Positions 32,078 through 39,344 of a DNA stretch of 40,121 nucleotides are shown in pieces; the first letter of the stretch is position 1, and every line of letters begins with the position of its first letter. The DNA comes from Thermodesulfobacteriota bacterium (GTDB lineage Bacteria > Desulfobacterota > DSM-4660 > Desulfatiglandales > Desulfatiglandaceae), in the NCBI GenBank assembly GCA_028278625.1, contig JANQDY010000172.1:1-40121 (forward strand), read 5' to 3'. The notes below the pieces were generated by a model. It did no database searches and was not told where the DNA came from. It saw only the letters and a program-made list of their open reading frames with translations. The translations under genes were made by a program, and so were the position numbers.

Positions 32078-32879
32078 TCCATTCCGTCAGTCCCGGTTCA
32101 AAAGGGATTCCCAGTTCAATGGGCAGCAATTCCGCGTCCCTGTTCTTCAGCAGGAAATCCACCACCGATTCGTTTTCCGCCGGGTTGTAAGTGCAGGTTG
32201 CGTAGAGCATTTTCCCATTCTCTCTGAGCAGGTCAAATCCGCGCAAAAGGATTTTCTTCTGGGTATCGTAAAGTCGGTTTCTCCCTTTGTCTTCGCGATA
32301 GGACATTTCCCTTGATGTGATTCTGAATTTTCCTTCGCATGAACATGGGACATCCGCCAGCACATAATCAAATTGCTGCCGCAAGGGGAATTCCTGGGCC
32401 TGATAGCCGGTCACCACGGAATTCTGAACGCCCAGCCTCGAAAGGGTGTGCCCCAAAGATACGTGACGGTTGGCAAAAAGATCGTTACAAATCATGAAAC
32501 CGGTGTTTTCCGTCAAATCCGCCAGATGAGCGCTTTTACCCCCCGGTGCAGCGCACATGTCCAGTACCAGGGCGTCCTTTCGAGGGCCAAGGGCGATGGC
32601 GGCCAGGGCTGAAGTGAGTGCCTGGGGGTGAAAGTAGCCCAAATAGTACTCCAGAAGATTCCCGGGGTAAGGAAGATTTCGAGCAATATAGAGCGTATCA
32701 TATGGCCGTGAAACCCTTGTCAGCCCAATTCCTCTCTTCTTAAGAGCGGAAACCGTCCTCTCGGGCGTTGTTTTCAGCCGGTTTATTCTTAAATGAACGG
32801 GGAAGGGTTCCTTGAGGCTTTCCTGAAAACGGGAAAAGTCAGGAATCATATGTTGATAGTCTAAAAAGGCGGCCTCCAA
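31977..32879 (-). CDS. NOL1/NOP2/Sun-family RNA (cytosine-5) methyltransferase
   Basis: A 300-residue catalytic module. Motif I is DMCAAPGGKSAHLA (107-120), motif IV DVPCSCEG with Cys179/Cys181, and motif VI ATCTYNPAENE with the nucleophile Cys229. Both catalytic cysteines of m5C RNA methyltransferases are present. The likely target is rRNA or tRNA. The start appears to be TTG 32879, eleven bases after AAGGAG; no better ATG is available. Transcription starts from a strong promoter at 32927-32955. The frame ends just after GFFMARIGR, and the expected C-terminal domain follows in another register. Confidence 0.85.
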   Translation of the reverse strand: MEAAFLDYQHMIPDFSRFQESLKEPFPVHLRINRLKTTPERTVSALKKRGIGLTRVSRPYDTLYIARNLPYPGNLLEYYLGYFHPQALTSALAAIALGPRKDALVLDMCAAPGGKSAHLADLTENTGFMICNDLFANRHVSLGHTLSRLGVQNSVVTGYQAQEFPLRQQFDYVLADVPCSCEGKFRITSREMSYREDKGRNRLYDTQKKILLRGFDLLRENGKMLYATCTYNPAENESVVDFLLKNRDAELLPIELGIPFEPGLTEWNDETYDKRLTKAARFYPHHTHSVGFFMARIGRR

Positions 32880-32926
32880 AGCCCGTGATTCTCCTTTTGA
32901 AAATATGTTCCATCAAAATCGCGGCA

Positions 32927-32955
32927 ATCTTAAATTTTCCGACTTTTATTGTCAA
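32927..32955 (-). promoter_or_regulatory. sigma-70 promoter of the RNA methyltransferase operon
   Basis: On the minus strand TTGACA (32955-32950), 17 bases, TAAGAT (32932-32927). Perfect -35, five of six at -10, ideal spacing. It lies in the short gap after trpA and gives a leader of about 40 bases containing AAGGAG. Confidence 0.75.
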
Positions 32956-33005
32956 TCCGCAATTGGGTGGTATTGTGCCGGGGGAGAATCGACGGACCGG
33001 AGTTC

Positions 33006-33773
33006 CTAAGATGTCCGCAAACCGGAGATGAAGTCAAAAACGGCCCCGGCACCGGACGCTTCCATGATGCGAAGGGTTTGGGTTCCGATGACGGCGATGT
33101 CCGCTTTCCCTATCAGGTAGTCCACGTCCCTTTTTTCGCTGACCCCGAAACCGACCGCCAGGGGAAGGGATGAGGCGTTGCGGCATCTTTTTAGATAGTG
33201 ATCCAGATCGTCGTCAAAATCGGTCCTGGCCCCGGTGACCCCCTTTCTCGCCACACAGTAAATAAACCCCGCTCCAAAACCGTTCAAATACCCCATGCGA
33301 TCATCAGAGGTGGTGGGGGAGTAAATGAGCACCGGAGAAAGATCCCGGGCTCTCATGGTTTCCAGGTATTCACGGCCCTCTTCAGGCGGAAGATCCGGGA
33401 TGATGGCCCCTCTGATGCCGGTTTCGGCCATGCGGGAAATGAAAGATGTCACGCCGTATTGATACAGAATGTTGTAGTAGGTCATGATGAGAAATGGAAT
33501 GGTGAATTCAACGGCTGCCTTTTTGGCAAAGGCAAGGCATTTGTTCACGGTGGCGCCCCTCTCGAGGGCCGTCTGGTTGGCGCGCAGAATAACGGGCCCG
33601 TCGGCAATGGGCTCCGAAAAAGGGATCTGCAGTTCCATTAAGTCGACTCCCGCCTTCACCATTTCCCGAACCAGTTTCATGGACGCCGAAAAGGAGGGGT
33701 ACCCCACCACAATATGGGTCATGAGAAGTATCGGCTTCTCCTTCAGGCGCCCTTTGATATAAGTTTCAAGCAT
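33006..33773 (-). CDS. trpA: tryptophan synthase alpha subunit
   Basis: 255 residues. Cleaves indole-3-glycerol phosphate to indole and glyceraldehyde 3-phosphate and passes indole to TrpB. The catalytic pair Glu47 and Asp58 lies in MELQIPFSEPIADGP, a slightly unusual version of the ELGVPFSDP block. ATG 33773 follows GGAGG and overlaps the end of trpB by eight bases; longer upstream starts fall inside trpB. It is the last gene of the operon. No strong terminator is visible after it before the next promoter at 32955. Confidence 0.95.
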   Translation of the reverse strand: MLETYIKGRLKEKPILLMTHIVVGYPSFSASMKLVREMVKAGVDLMELQIPFSEPIADGPVILRANQTALERGATVNKCLAFAKKAAVEFTIPFLIMTYYNILYQYGVTSFISRMAETGIRGAIIPDLPPEEGREYLETMRARDLSPVLIYSPTTSDDRMGYLNGFGAGFIYCVARKGVTGARTDFDDDLDHYLKRCRNASSLPLAVGFGVSEKRDVDYLIGKADIAVIGTQTLRIMEASGAGAVFDFISGLRTS

Positions 33774-35037
33774 GGTAGGCCTCCGCTTTTTCCTGAATGA
33801 ATCTCTTCCAGCCGGGGTCATCAAATGCGTCGGCAACGGTAAAGATGTCCTTGTCCCCCCGGCCGGATTGATTGATCAAAATGACATCCTCTTCTGACAT
33901 ATGGGGCGCTTCCTTAAACGCCTGGGCAAAGGCATGGGCCGATTCAAGGGCGGGAATAAGCCCTTCCGTTTTAAGGGCAAGGCTCACGGCGTCCATGACT
34001 TCCAGGTCCGTGGCCCCTTCAAAGCGAACCCGACCACTGTCCCCCAGTGCCGCCAGAACAGGACTGACACCGATATAGTCCAGACCGGCGGCCACACTAT
34101 GGGTCTCTTTCATCTGGCCGTCCTTGTCCTGGAGAAAATAGGTTTTGTACCCCTGGGCCATACCCGGGCTACCGTCTCCCGATGCCATTCGCGAGGCGTG
34201 TTTCCCCGTATGAAGCCCTTTTCCGGCGGCCTCGGCACCCACCAGTTCCACGGGTTCATCCATGAAACCACTGAATATCCCCAGCGCATTGGATCCGCCG
34301 CCCACACAGGCAAAAACACGTGTGGGCAGCTTTCCCGCCTGTGCCATGATCTGTTCCCTGGCCTCCCGGCCGATAATGGACTGGAACCAGGAAACCATTT
34401 CAGGATAGGGATGCGGCCCACAGGCGGTGCCCAGAACATAATGGGTGTTCTCCATGTTGGATACCCAGTCCCTGAACGCTTCATTGATGGCATCCTTCAG
34501 TATTCTTGATCCGTCCGTAACGGGGATGACCCGGGCACCCAGCCGCTCCATCCAGAACACGTTGGGCCGCTGGCGCAAGACATCCGTTTCTCCCATGTAG
34601 ATGGTGCATTCAAACCCGTATTTGGCGGCCATTGTGGCGGTGGCCACACCGTGCTGGCCGGCACCGGTTTCCGCGATGACCCTGGTTTTTCCCATCCTTT
34701 TGACCAGGAGTCCCTGGCCCATGACATTATTGGCCTTGTGGGCCCCCGTGTGGTTGAGATCCTCCCTTTTGATGTAGATGCGGGGGCCTTTGAAATGGCG
34801 GGTGAGATTGCCGGCATAGGTCACCGGTGTGGGCCTGCCGGAATAATTGTGCATGATCTCTTCATATTCATTCCAGAACGAGGCATCCCTTTTGGCGTCT
34901 TCAAAAGCCCGAACCAGTTCATCAAAGGTGGAGACCAGTATTTCCGGGATAAATGCGCCGCCAAATTCTCCGTAGTATCCGCGTTGATTCATTCCTGTGT
35001 TTGCCTCCGGTAAAAGCTGTGACTCTGTTTCCTTCAT
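33766..35037 (-). CDS. trpB: tryptophan synthase beta subunit
   Basis: A 423-residue PLP enzyme joining indole and serine to make tryptophan. The PLP lysine is Lys101 in HTGAHKANN, the phosphate-binding GGGSNALG is present, and GRGDKD closes the protein. It belongs to the TrpB1 class. The start is uncertain: ATG 35037 gives a short extra leader, while Met16 (MNQRGYYGEFGGAF) would give a more usual length, with AGGA very close. It lies 12 bases after trpC and overlaps trpA. Confidence 0.95.
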   Translation of the reverse strand: MKETESQLLPEANTGMNQRGYYGEFGGAFIPEILVSTFDELVRAFEDAKRDASFWNEYEEIMHNYSGRPTPVTYAGNLTRHFKGPRIYIKREDLNHTGAHKANNVMGQGLLVKRMGKTRVIAETGAGQHGVATATMAAKYGFECTIYMGETDVLRQRPNVFWMERLGARVIPVTDGSRILKDAINEAFRDWVSNMENTHYVLGTACGPHPYPEMVSWFQSIIGREAREQIMAQAGKLPTRVFACVGGGSNALGIFSGFMDEPVELVGAEAAGKGLHTGKHASRMASGDGSPGMAQGYKTYFLQDKDGQMKETHSVAAGLDYIGVSPVLAALGDSGRVRFEGATDLEVMDAVSLALKTEGLIPALESAHAFAQAFKEAPHMSEEDVILINQSGRGDKDIFTVADAFDDPGWKRFIQEKAEAYHA

Positions 35038-35049
35038 TCCATAAGCCCG

Positions 35050-35832
35050 TCAGGCGGCGCCCGCCGCCACCAGTTTTCCCGCTTCCTTCCCCGGATCCTC
35101 CGCACTCATGAGAGCCGTGCCCACCAGCACCGCATCAATGTTCAAACCTTTCAGCAGCGCGATATCCTGATCTGAACCGATGCCGCTTTCACAAACCAAC
35201 AGGCGATCTTCGGGAACGAGGGGCGCCAGTTGAAACGTGGTGTTTAAATCGATTTTGAAAGTATCGAGATCCCGGTTGTTGATGCCGATGATGTCCGCGT
35301 CGCAGGTTAGTGCTTTTTCAAGGTCTTCCCGGTCGTGAACTTCGGTGAGTACGGCAATACCATAATTGCGCGATACACCAAGCAGGTCTTTCAATTGCTC
35401 AAAGGAGAGTATCCGGGCAATCAAAAGGATGGCGTCGGCGCCAAATGAGGCCGATTCCCTGACCTGTATGTCATGCAGGATGAAGTCCTTTCTCAAAATG
35501 GGCAGACGAATCCTTTCTTTGAGTTCAGGCAGGTGCTTGAGATCTCCTTTGAAGAACTTTTTGTCCGTCAAAAGGGAAATGGCGGCCGCACCGTTCGCCT
35601 CATAGGCCGTTCCGATGCGAAACGGGTCGGACCCGTGCCGGATAGTTCCGGCAGATGGGGATCCGAATTTGATTTCCGCGATCAGATCAATGCCGCAAGA
35701 CCCTGAAATCACCTTTTTGAAATCGCGTCGGTCCGCTGACGGGTCAACTTCCAGTGCCGAGGGACCGATGCTCTTAAGAGATGCTATTTCCGCCTCTTTT
35801 TCCTTTAGGATTTCCGCCAGCTTGGCGTGCAT
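35050..35832 (-). CDS. trpC: indole-3-glycerol-phosphate synthase
   Basis: 260 residues, the length of a stand-alone IGPS without a fused TrpF domain. Catalytic residues are visible: Glu53 and Lys55 (AEIKFGSPS, where KR-A-SPS is usual), Lys115 (LRKDFI), and the INNRDL and CESGI phosphate-binding blocks. Its ATG follows directly after the trpD TAG with no intervening base. Because no trpF is fused or adjacent, phosphoribosylanthranilate isomerase must come from elsewhere in the genome. Confidence 0.95.
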   Translation of the reverse strand: MHAKLAEILKEKEAEIASLKSIGPSALEVDPSADRRDFKKVISGSCGIDLIAEIKFGSPSAGTIRHGSDPFRIGTAYEANGAAAISLLTDKKFFKGDLKHLPELKERIRLPILRKDFILHDIQVRESASFGADAILLIARILSFEQLKDLLGVSRNYGIAVLTEVHDREDLEKALTCDADIIGINNRDLDTFKIDLNTTFQLAPLVPEDRLLVCESGIGSDQDIALLKGLNIDAVLVGTALMSAEDPGKEAGKLVAAGAA

Positions 35833-36912
35833 CTAGAGCTCCTTTCGAACGAAGTCGGTACAGCCGCGGGTGAATTCAACCAGCGCATTCAGCTTTTGCC
35901 GTGCCATTCCAGAATCGATCACCGATTCCGCCCGTTTAATCCCTTGGGCAAAATCATTGTCCAGGCCGGCGGCCACATAGGCCGAGGCAGCGTTTAAAAG
36001 AACCATTTCCCGTTTGGGGCCCTTTCCACCATCGAGGATCTCTCTTACGATTTCCGCATTCCGTTTGGCATTGCCACCCTGGATCTCCTGGGGTTCGGCC
36101 CGCTTAAAACCGTATGTTTCCGGCGCCATATAAAAGGTGTCCATTTGACCGTTTTTGAGATGAGTCACTTTTGTTTTGCCGCAAATGCTGATTTCATCAT
36201 AGGTCCCTTCACCGCACACCACAAACGCCTGGCGCGTTCCCAGATTGTTTAAGACACTGGCCATCATTTCGGTTAGGTCCTGGGCGTACACGCCCAATAC
36301 CTGTACGTTGGCATTGGCGGGGTTGGTGAGAGGACCCAGCAGGTTGAAAACGGTTCTTAGCCCGATTTCCCGTCGCGGATTGGCTGCGTATTTCATGGCG
36401 CCGTGAAAACTGGGAGCGTACAAAAATCCGATGCCCACTTCATTGACGCACCGTTCCACATCCGCGTGGTTGATGTCCAGGTTCACGCCCAGGTTCTCCA
36501 GCACGTCGGCGCTGCCGCAAAGGCTCGACACCGCGCGATTGCCGTGTTTGGCCACGCGCAGGCCTGCTCCGGCCGCCACGAAAGCAGTGGTGGTGGAGAC
36601 ATTGAAGGTTCTGGTGCCGTCCCCTCCGGTTCCCACAATGTCCAAAAGGGTTTCATCTTCCGCATTGATTTCATCACGGTCGATGTTGACCAGGTGATTG
36701 TTTACGTCAATCTTGCCGGCTTTTTCCCGCATGACCTTGGCGGCCCCGGTGATTTCGGTCACGGTTTCCCCTTTCATTCGAAGGGCGGTGAGAAAGGCAC
36801 CGATCTGGGAATCGGTTGTCTTTCCGGTCATGATTTCGCTCATGGCGGATACCATTTCCGGTTCGGTCAGGTCCTCACCGTTTACGACTTTGGCGATGGC
36901 TTCTTTGATCAT
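35833..36912 (-). CDS. trpD: anthranilate phosphoribosyltransferase
   Basis: 359 residues. Joins anthranilate and PRPP. The PRPP loop GTGGDGT is at 94-100, NVST at 104-107, and KHGNRAVSS follows, all as expected. There is a small insertion before the loop (VNIDRDEINAEDETLL, about 75-90) that makes it somewhat longer than the usual 330-345 residues. ATG 36912 overlaps the trpG stop by four bases. The stop is TAG, touching trpC. Confidence 0.95.
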   Translation of the reverse strand: MIKEAIAKVVNGEDLTEPEMVSAMSEIMTGKTTDSQIGAFLTALRMKGETVTEITGAAKVMREKAGKIDVNNHLVNIDRDEINAEDETLLDIVGTGGDGTRTFNVSTTTAFVAAGAGLRVAKHGNRAVSSLCGSADVLENLGVNLDINHADVERCVNEVGIGFLYAPSFHGAMKYAANPRREIGLRTVFNLLGPLTNPANANVQVLGVYAQDLTEMMASVLNNLGTRQAFVVCGEGTYDEISICGKTKVTHLKNGQMDTFYMAPETYGFKRAEPQEIQGGNAKRNAEIVREILDGGKGPKREMVLLNAASAYVAAGLDNDFAQGIKRAESVIDSGMARQKLNALVEFTRGCTDFVRKEL

Positions 36913-37481
36913 TGGTCTATCCTCCCTAAAAAGTTTTTTATCATATCCATACCGGCATCGGTCAGGATCGATTCCGGGTGAAACTGTACGCCTTCCATTG
37001 GGTACTCCCTGTGCCGGATTCCCATGACCTCCCCTTGCTCGGTCCAGGCACTCACCTCAAAGCCTTCAGGTACCCGGCCCCGGTTTACCAGGAGGGAATG
37101 ATAACGAATGGCGGAAAAGGGGTTGGGCAGGTCACTGTAAAGGGTATGTCCGTCATGAAAGACCCGGCTTGTCTTTCCGTGCATGATGCGGCCGGCACGG
37201 ACGACTTCACCGCCAAAAGCCGCCGCCATGGATTGATGGCCGAGACAGACCCCGAGAATCGGTATCCGGTCTCCGAACCGGCGGATGGCATCCATGGAGA
37301 TGCCGGCATCATCGGGTGTTCCGGGACCGGGCGAGATCACCAGGGCCGCGGGGCTGAGTGTTTCCAAGTCTTCAATACTCACCTGATCATTCCGCCTGAC
37401 GGAAATGGGTCTTCCCAGCATCTGTATCATCTGAACCAGGTTGTAGGTAAAAGAGTCGTAGTTATCGATCATGAGAATCAT
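36909..37481 (-). CDS. trpG: anthranilate synthase glutamine amidotransferase subunit
   Basis: 190 residues, a stand-alone class I glutaminase not fused to TrpD. The catalytic triad is Cys79 (GVCLGHQ), His168 and Glu170 (QFHPES). It supplies ammonia to TrpE and could also serve aminodeoxychorismate synthase, as many PabA/TrpG proteins do; no pab gene is in the window. It overlaps trpE and trpD by four bases each, so translation is coupled along the operon. Confidence 0.94.
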   Translation of the reverse strand: MILMIDNYDSFTYNLVQMIQMLGRPISVRRNDQVSIEDLETLSPAALVISPGPGTPDDAGISMDAIRRFGDRIPILGVCLGHQSMAAAFGGEVVRAGRIMHGKTSRVFHDGHTLYSDLPNPFSAIRYHSLLVNRGRVPEGFEVSAWTEQGEVMGIRHREYPMEGVQFHPESILTDAGMDMIKNFLGRIDQ

Positions 37482-38950
37482 TGCGTTTGCGTCCTCCTGA
37501 TGGCCTGCAACATGGCACCGGCCTTGTTGAGTGTTTCCTGATATTCATTTTCCGGATCGGAGTCGGCCACGATGCCGGCCCCCACCTGAAAGGAGAGACG
37601 GTCTTTGTGACGGGCCATGGTACGGATGGTGATACAGAAATCCATGTTCCCGTTGAAACCGAAATACCCAACGGCCCCCGCGTAAGGACCCCTGGGGGAA
37701 GGTTCCAGTTCATCGATGATTTCCATGGCGCGAATCTTAGGTGCCCCTGAAACGGTACCCGCGGGAAAAGCGGCCATGAAAAGGTCAAAGGCGTCTTTTT
37801 GAGGCTTCAGGCTGGCTTCCACCCGGCTTACGATGTGCATGACGTGGGAGTAGCGTTCCACTTCCATGAGCCTTGGAACGGTCACCGACCCGGGTGCCGC
37901 CACCTTTCCGGCGTCGTTTCGGCCCAGATCCACCAGCATGATGTGTTCGGCACGCTCCTTGGGATCCGCCATGAGCTCTTCTTCGAGGCTCCGGTCCTCC
38001 TTCTCGTTCTTTCCCCTGGGGCGGGTTCCGGCGATGGGACGCAGTTCGATGAGGCCGTCCGTAAGGCGCACCAGAATTTCGGGGGAAGCGCCGATGAGCC
38101 TGCTTTCCCCGAAGTTGAGATAGAACATGTAGGGGGATGGATTGACACTTCTCAAGTTTCGATAGAGGATGAAATCGTCACCGGATACATGGCCCTCGAA
38201 GCGCTGTGAGAGAACCACTTGAATGGCGTCGCCCGCGACGATATACTCCTTAGTCCTGTCGACGGCGGCCATGAAGGCTTCTTTCTCCATATTGGCATTA
38301 AGTTCTGAGATCTTAAGGCCGTCTTTGGGCACGTGATTGGGCACCGGTTCCATGAGTTCGGCCATGGTTTCCTTGACGGCGTTGCAGGCGTCATCATAGG
38401 CTGCTTCCGGATCACTCTCTTCATGAAGGCGGGCATGGCTGACCACAATGATTCTGTGGGTCAGGTGGTCGAAAATGATCAGTCTTTCGGATGCGGTGAA
38501 AAGGCATTCCGGCATGTCTTCATAAAGGGGGTCCCCTGGAACCGGTTCCCAGGTGCGAATGAGGTCATAGTTCAGGAATCCCACGAGGCCTCCCTGAAAA
38601 GGCGGCAAATCCTTTGAAGTGACGGAACGGTATTCCGTTGCCAGGGACCTTAAAATTTCCAGAGGGTTGTCTACGGAACCCAAGCGCCTGGTTTTTCTAT
38701 TTGCGGTGATTTGCATTTCCCGGTCTCCATAACGGACGACCAGGAGGGGCTTATAGCCGATAAAGCTGTATCTTCCCCATGTGGCCCCACCGTCGGCGCT
38801 TTCAAGAAGATATGAAAAATCTTTTTCTTTTATTTTCAAATAGGCGGAAACCGGGGTTTCCGTGTCAGCGAGAAACTCTCCGTAAACCGGGATGAGGTTT
38901 CCCTCTGAAGCCATTCCTTTAAAATCCGTAAGAGAAGGTTTTATTTCCAA
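37478..38950 (-). CDS. trpE: anthranilate synthase component I
   Basis: 490 residues. Converts chorismate and ammonia to anthranilate. The tryptophan feedback site LLES is at 48-51, and the C-terminal chorismate-binding domain has PIAGTRPRG, ERAEHIMLVDLGRND and FPAGTVSGAPKIRA. The start is TTG 38950, about ten bases after GAGGT and only 17 bases after the attenuator T-run; no ATG lies nearby. It is the first structural gene after the leader. The intact LLES motif suggests normal feedback inhibition in addition to attenuation. Confidence 0.96.
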   Translation of the reverse strand: MEIKPSLTDFKGMASEGNLIPVYGEFLADTETPVSAYLKIKEKDFSYLLESADGGATWGRYSFIGYKPLLVVRYGDREMQITANRKTRRLGSVDNPLEILRSLATEYRSVTSKDLPPFQGGLVGFLNYDLIRTWEPVPGDPLYEDMPECLFTASERLIIFDHLTHRIIVVSHARLHEESDPEAAYDDACNAVKETMAELMEPVPNHVPKDGLKISELNANMEKEAFMAAVDRTKEYIVAGDAIQVVLSQRFEGHVSGDDFILYRNLRSVNPSPYMFYLNFGESRLIGASPEILVRLTDGLIELRPIAGTRPRGKNEKEDRSLEEELMADPKERAEHIMLVDLGRNDAGKVAAPGSVTVPRLMEVERYSHVMHIVSRVEASLKPQKDAFDLFMAAFPAGTVSGAPKIRAMEIIDELEPSPRGPYAGAVGYFGFNGNMDFCITIRTMARHKDRLSFQVGAGIVADSDPENEYQETLNKAGAMLQAIRRTQTQ

Positions 38951-38966
38951 CGGTTTGTGACCTCAC

Positions 38967-39003
38967 AAAAAAAGGGCCGTGAAGCATTTGCCCCACGGCC
39001 CTT
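38967..39003 (-). terminator. trp attenuator terminator hairpin
   Basis: On the minus strand AAGGGCCGTG (39003-38994), a 12-base loop, CACGGCCCTT (38981-38972) and five more T: a perfect ten-pair stem and T-run ending 17 bases before trpE. Its left arm contains CCGTGG, complementary to CCACGG in the upstream hairpin, so the two structures compete. Confidence 0.85.
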
Positions 39004-39027
39004 CTTTTCTTGGTTGTGATCATAACA

Positions 39028-39062
39028 AAACCGTGGCGCGTTGATGAAGCGTGCCACGGTTT
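39028..39062 (-). promoter_or_regulatory. trp leader hairpin competing with the terminator
   Basis: AAACCGTGGC (39062-39053) pairs with GCCACGGTTT (39037-39028). The right arm can instead pair with the terminator's left arm (CCACGG at 39036-39031 with CCGTGG at 38998-38993, extended by G-T pairs), forming an antiterminator. It can also pair with the Trp-codon segment (GTGGCGC at 39132-39126 with GCGCCAC at 39039-39033). Confidence 0.7.
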
Positions 39063-39089
39063 GTTTGTCTCAGTATGTTGCTGGTGTCT

Positions 39090-39182
39090 CTAACTCCGGT
39101 CGGCACACCCCTTCTGTGTCAGGCTGCGCCACCACCAGTTTCTCAAATGAATCGTGCTCTTTTTTATTCCACATGTTTCCAT
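39090..39182 (-). CDS. trpL: trp operon leader peptide with three consecutive Trp codons
   Basis: A 30-codon frame from ATG 39182 to TAG 39090-39092 reads METCGIKKSTIHLRNWWWRS, then ten more residues. Codons 16-18 (39137-39129) are TGG-TGG-TGG. It lies directly after a strong promoter and before two competing hairpins and trpE, so it is a classical attenuation leader: low charged tRNA-Trp would stall ribosomes at the Trp run. The start is unsettled. ATG 39182 is almost at the predicted transcription start and has no ribosome site, so it would be leaderless; a TTG at 39146 would give an 18-residue peptide (MRNWWWRS...) closer in size to known leaders. No other Trp-rich frame is present. Confidence 0.75.
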   Translation of the reverse strand: METCGIKKSTIHLRNWWWRSLTQKGCADRS

Positions 39183-39190
39183 GGCCGGAT

Positions 39191-39219
39191 TTATTACCCT
39201 TTTCAAAATCGTATGTCAA
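39191..39219 (-). promoter_or_regulatory. trp operon sigma-70 promoter
   Basis: On the minus strand TTGACA (39219-39214), 17 bases, TAATAA (39196-39191). Perfect -35, five of six at -10, ideal spacing. The expected start is near 39184, about 235 bases before trpE, leaving room for the leader peptide and attenuator. No clear TrpR-type operator palindrome overlaps it. Confidence 0.85.
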
Positions 39220-39344
39220 GATCTTTTTGATTCCATGGAACAAAAATGAGAAACCGAAAACCGGCATTATGGGCCTTGACAAATTCCCCACTTGTTTTCA
39301 AAGTGAGAGGGGAAACGGAAAAAGCCCTTCAAAAGGAGAAAAAA

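Noticed and set aside
39070..39291. Minus-strand 73-codon frame ending near the trp hairpins as the leader peptide
   Set aside because: It begins upstream of the trp promoter and has a single Trp codon; the frame one register away has three consecutive Trp codons and begins at the transcript start.
39276..39304. Plus-strand promoter for the subtilisin-like gene (TTGACA at 39276)
   Set aside because: The -35 is perfect, but no acceptable -10 lies 16-18 bases downstream (CAAAGT at best).
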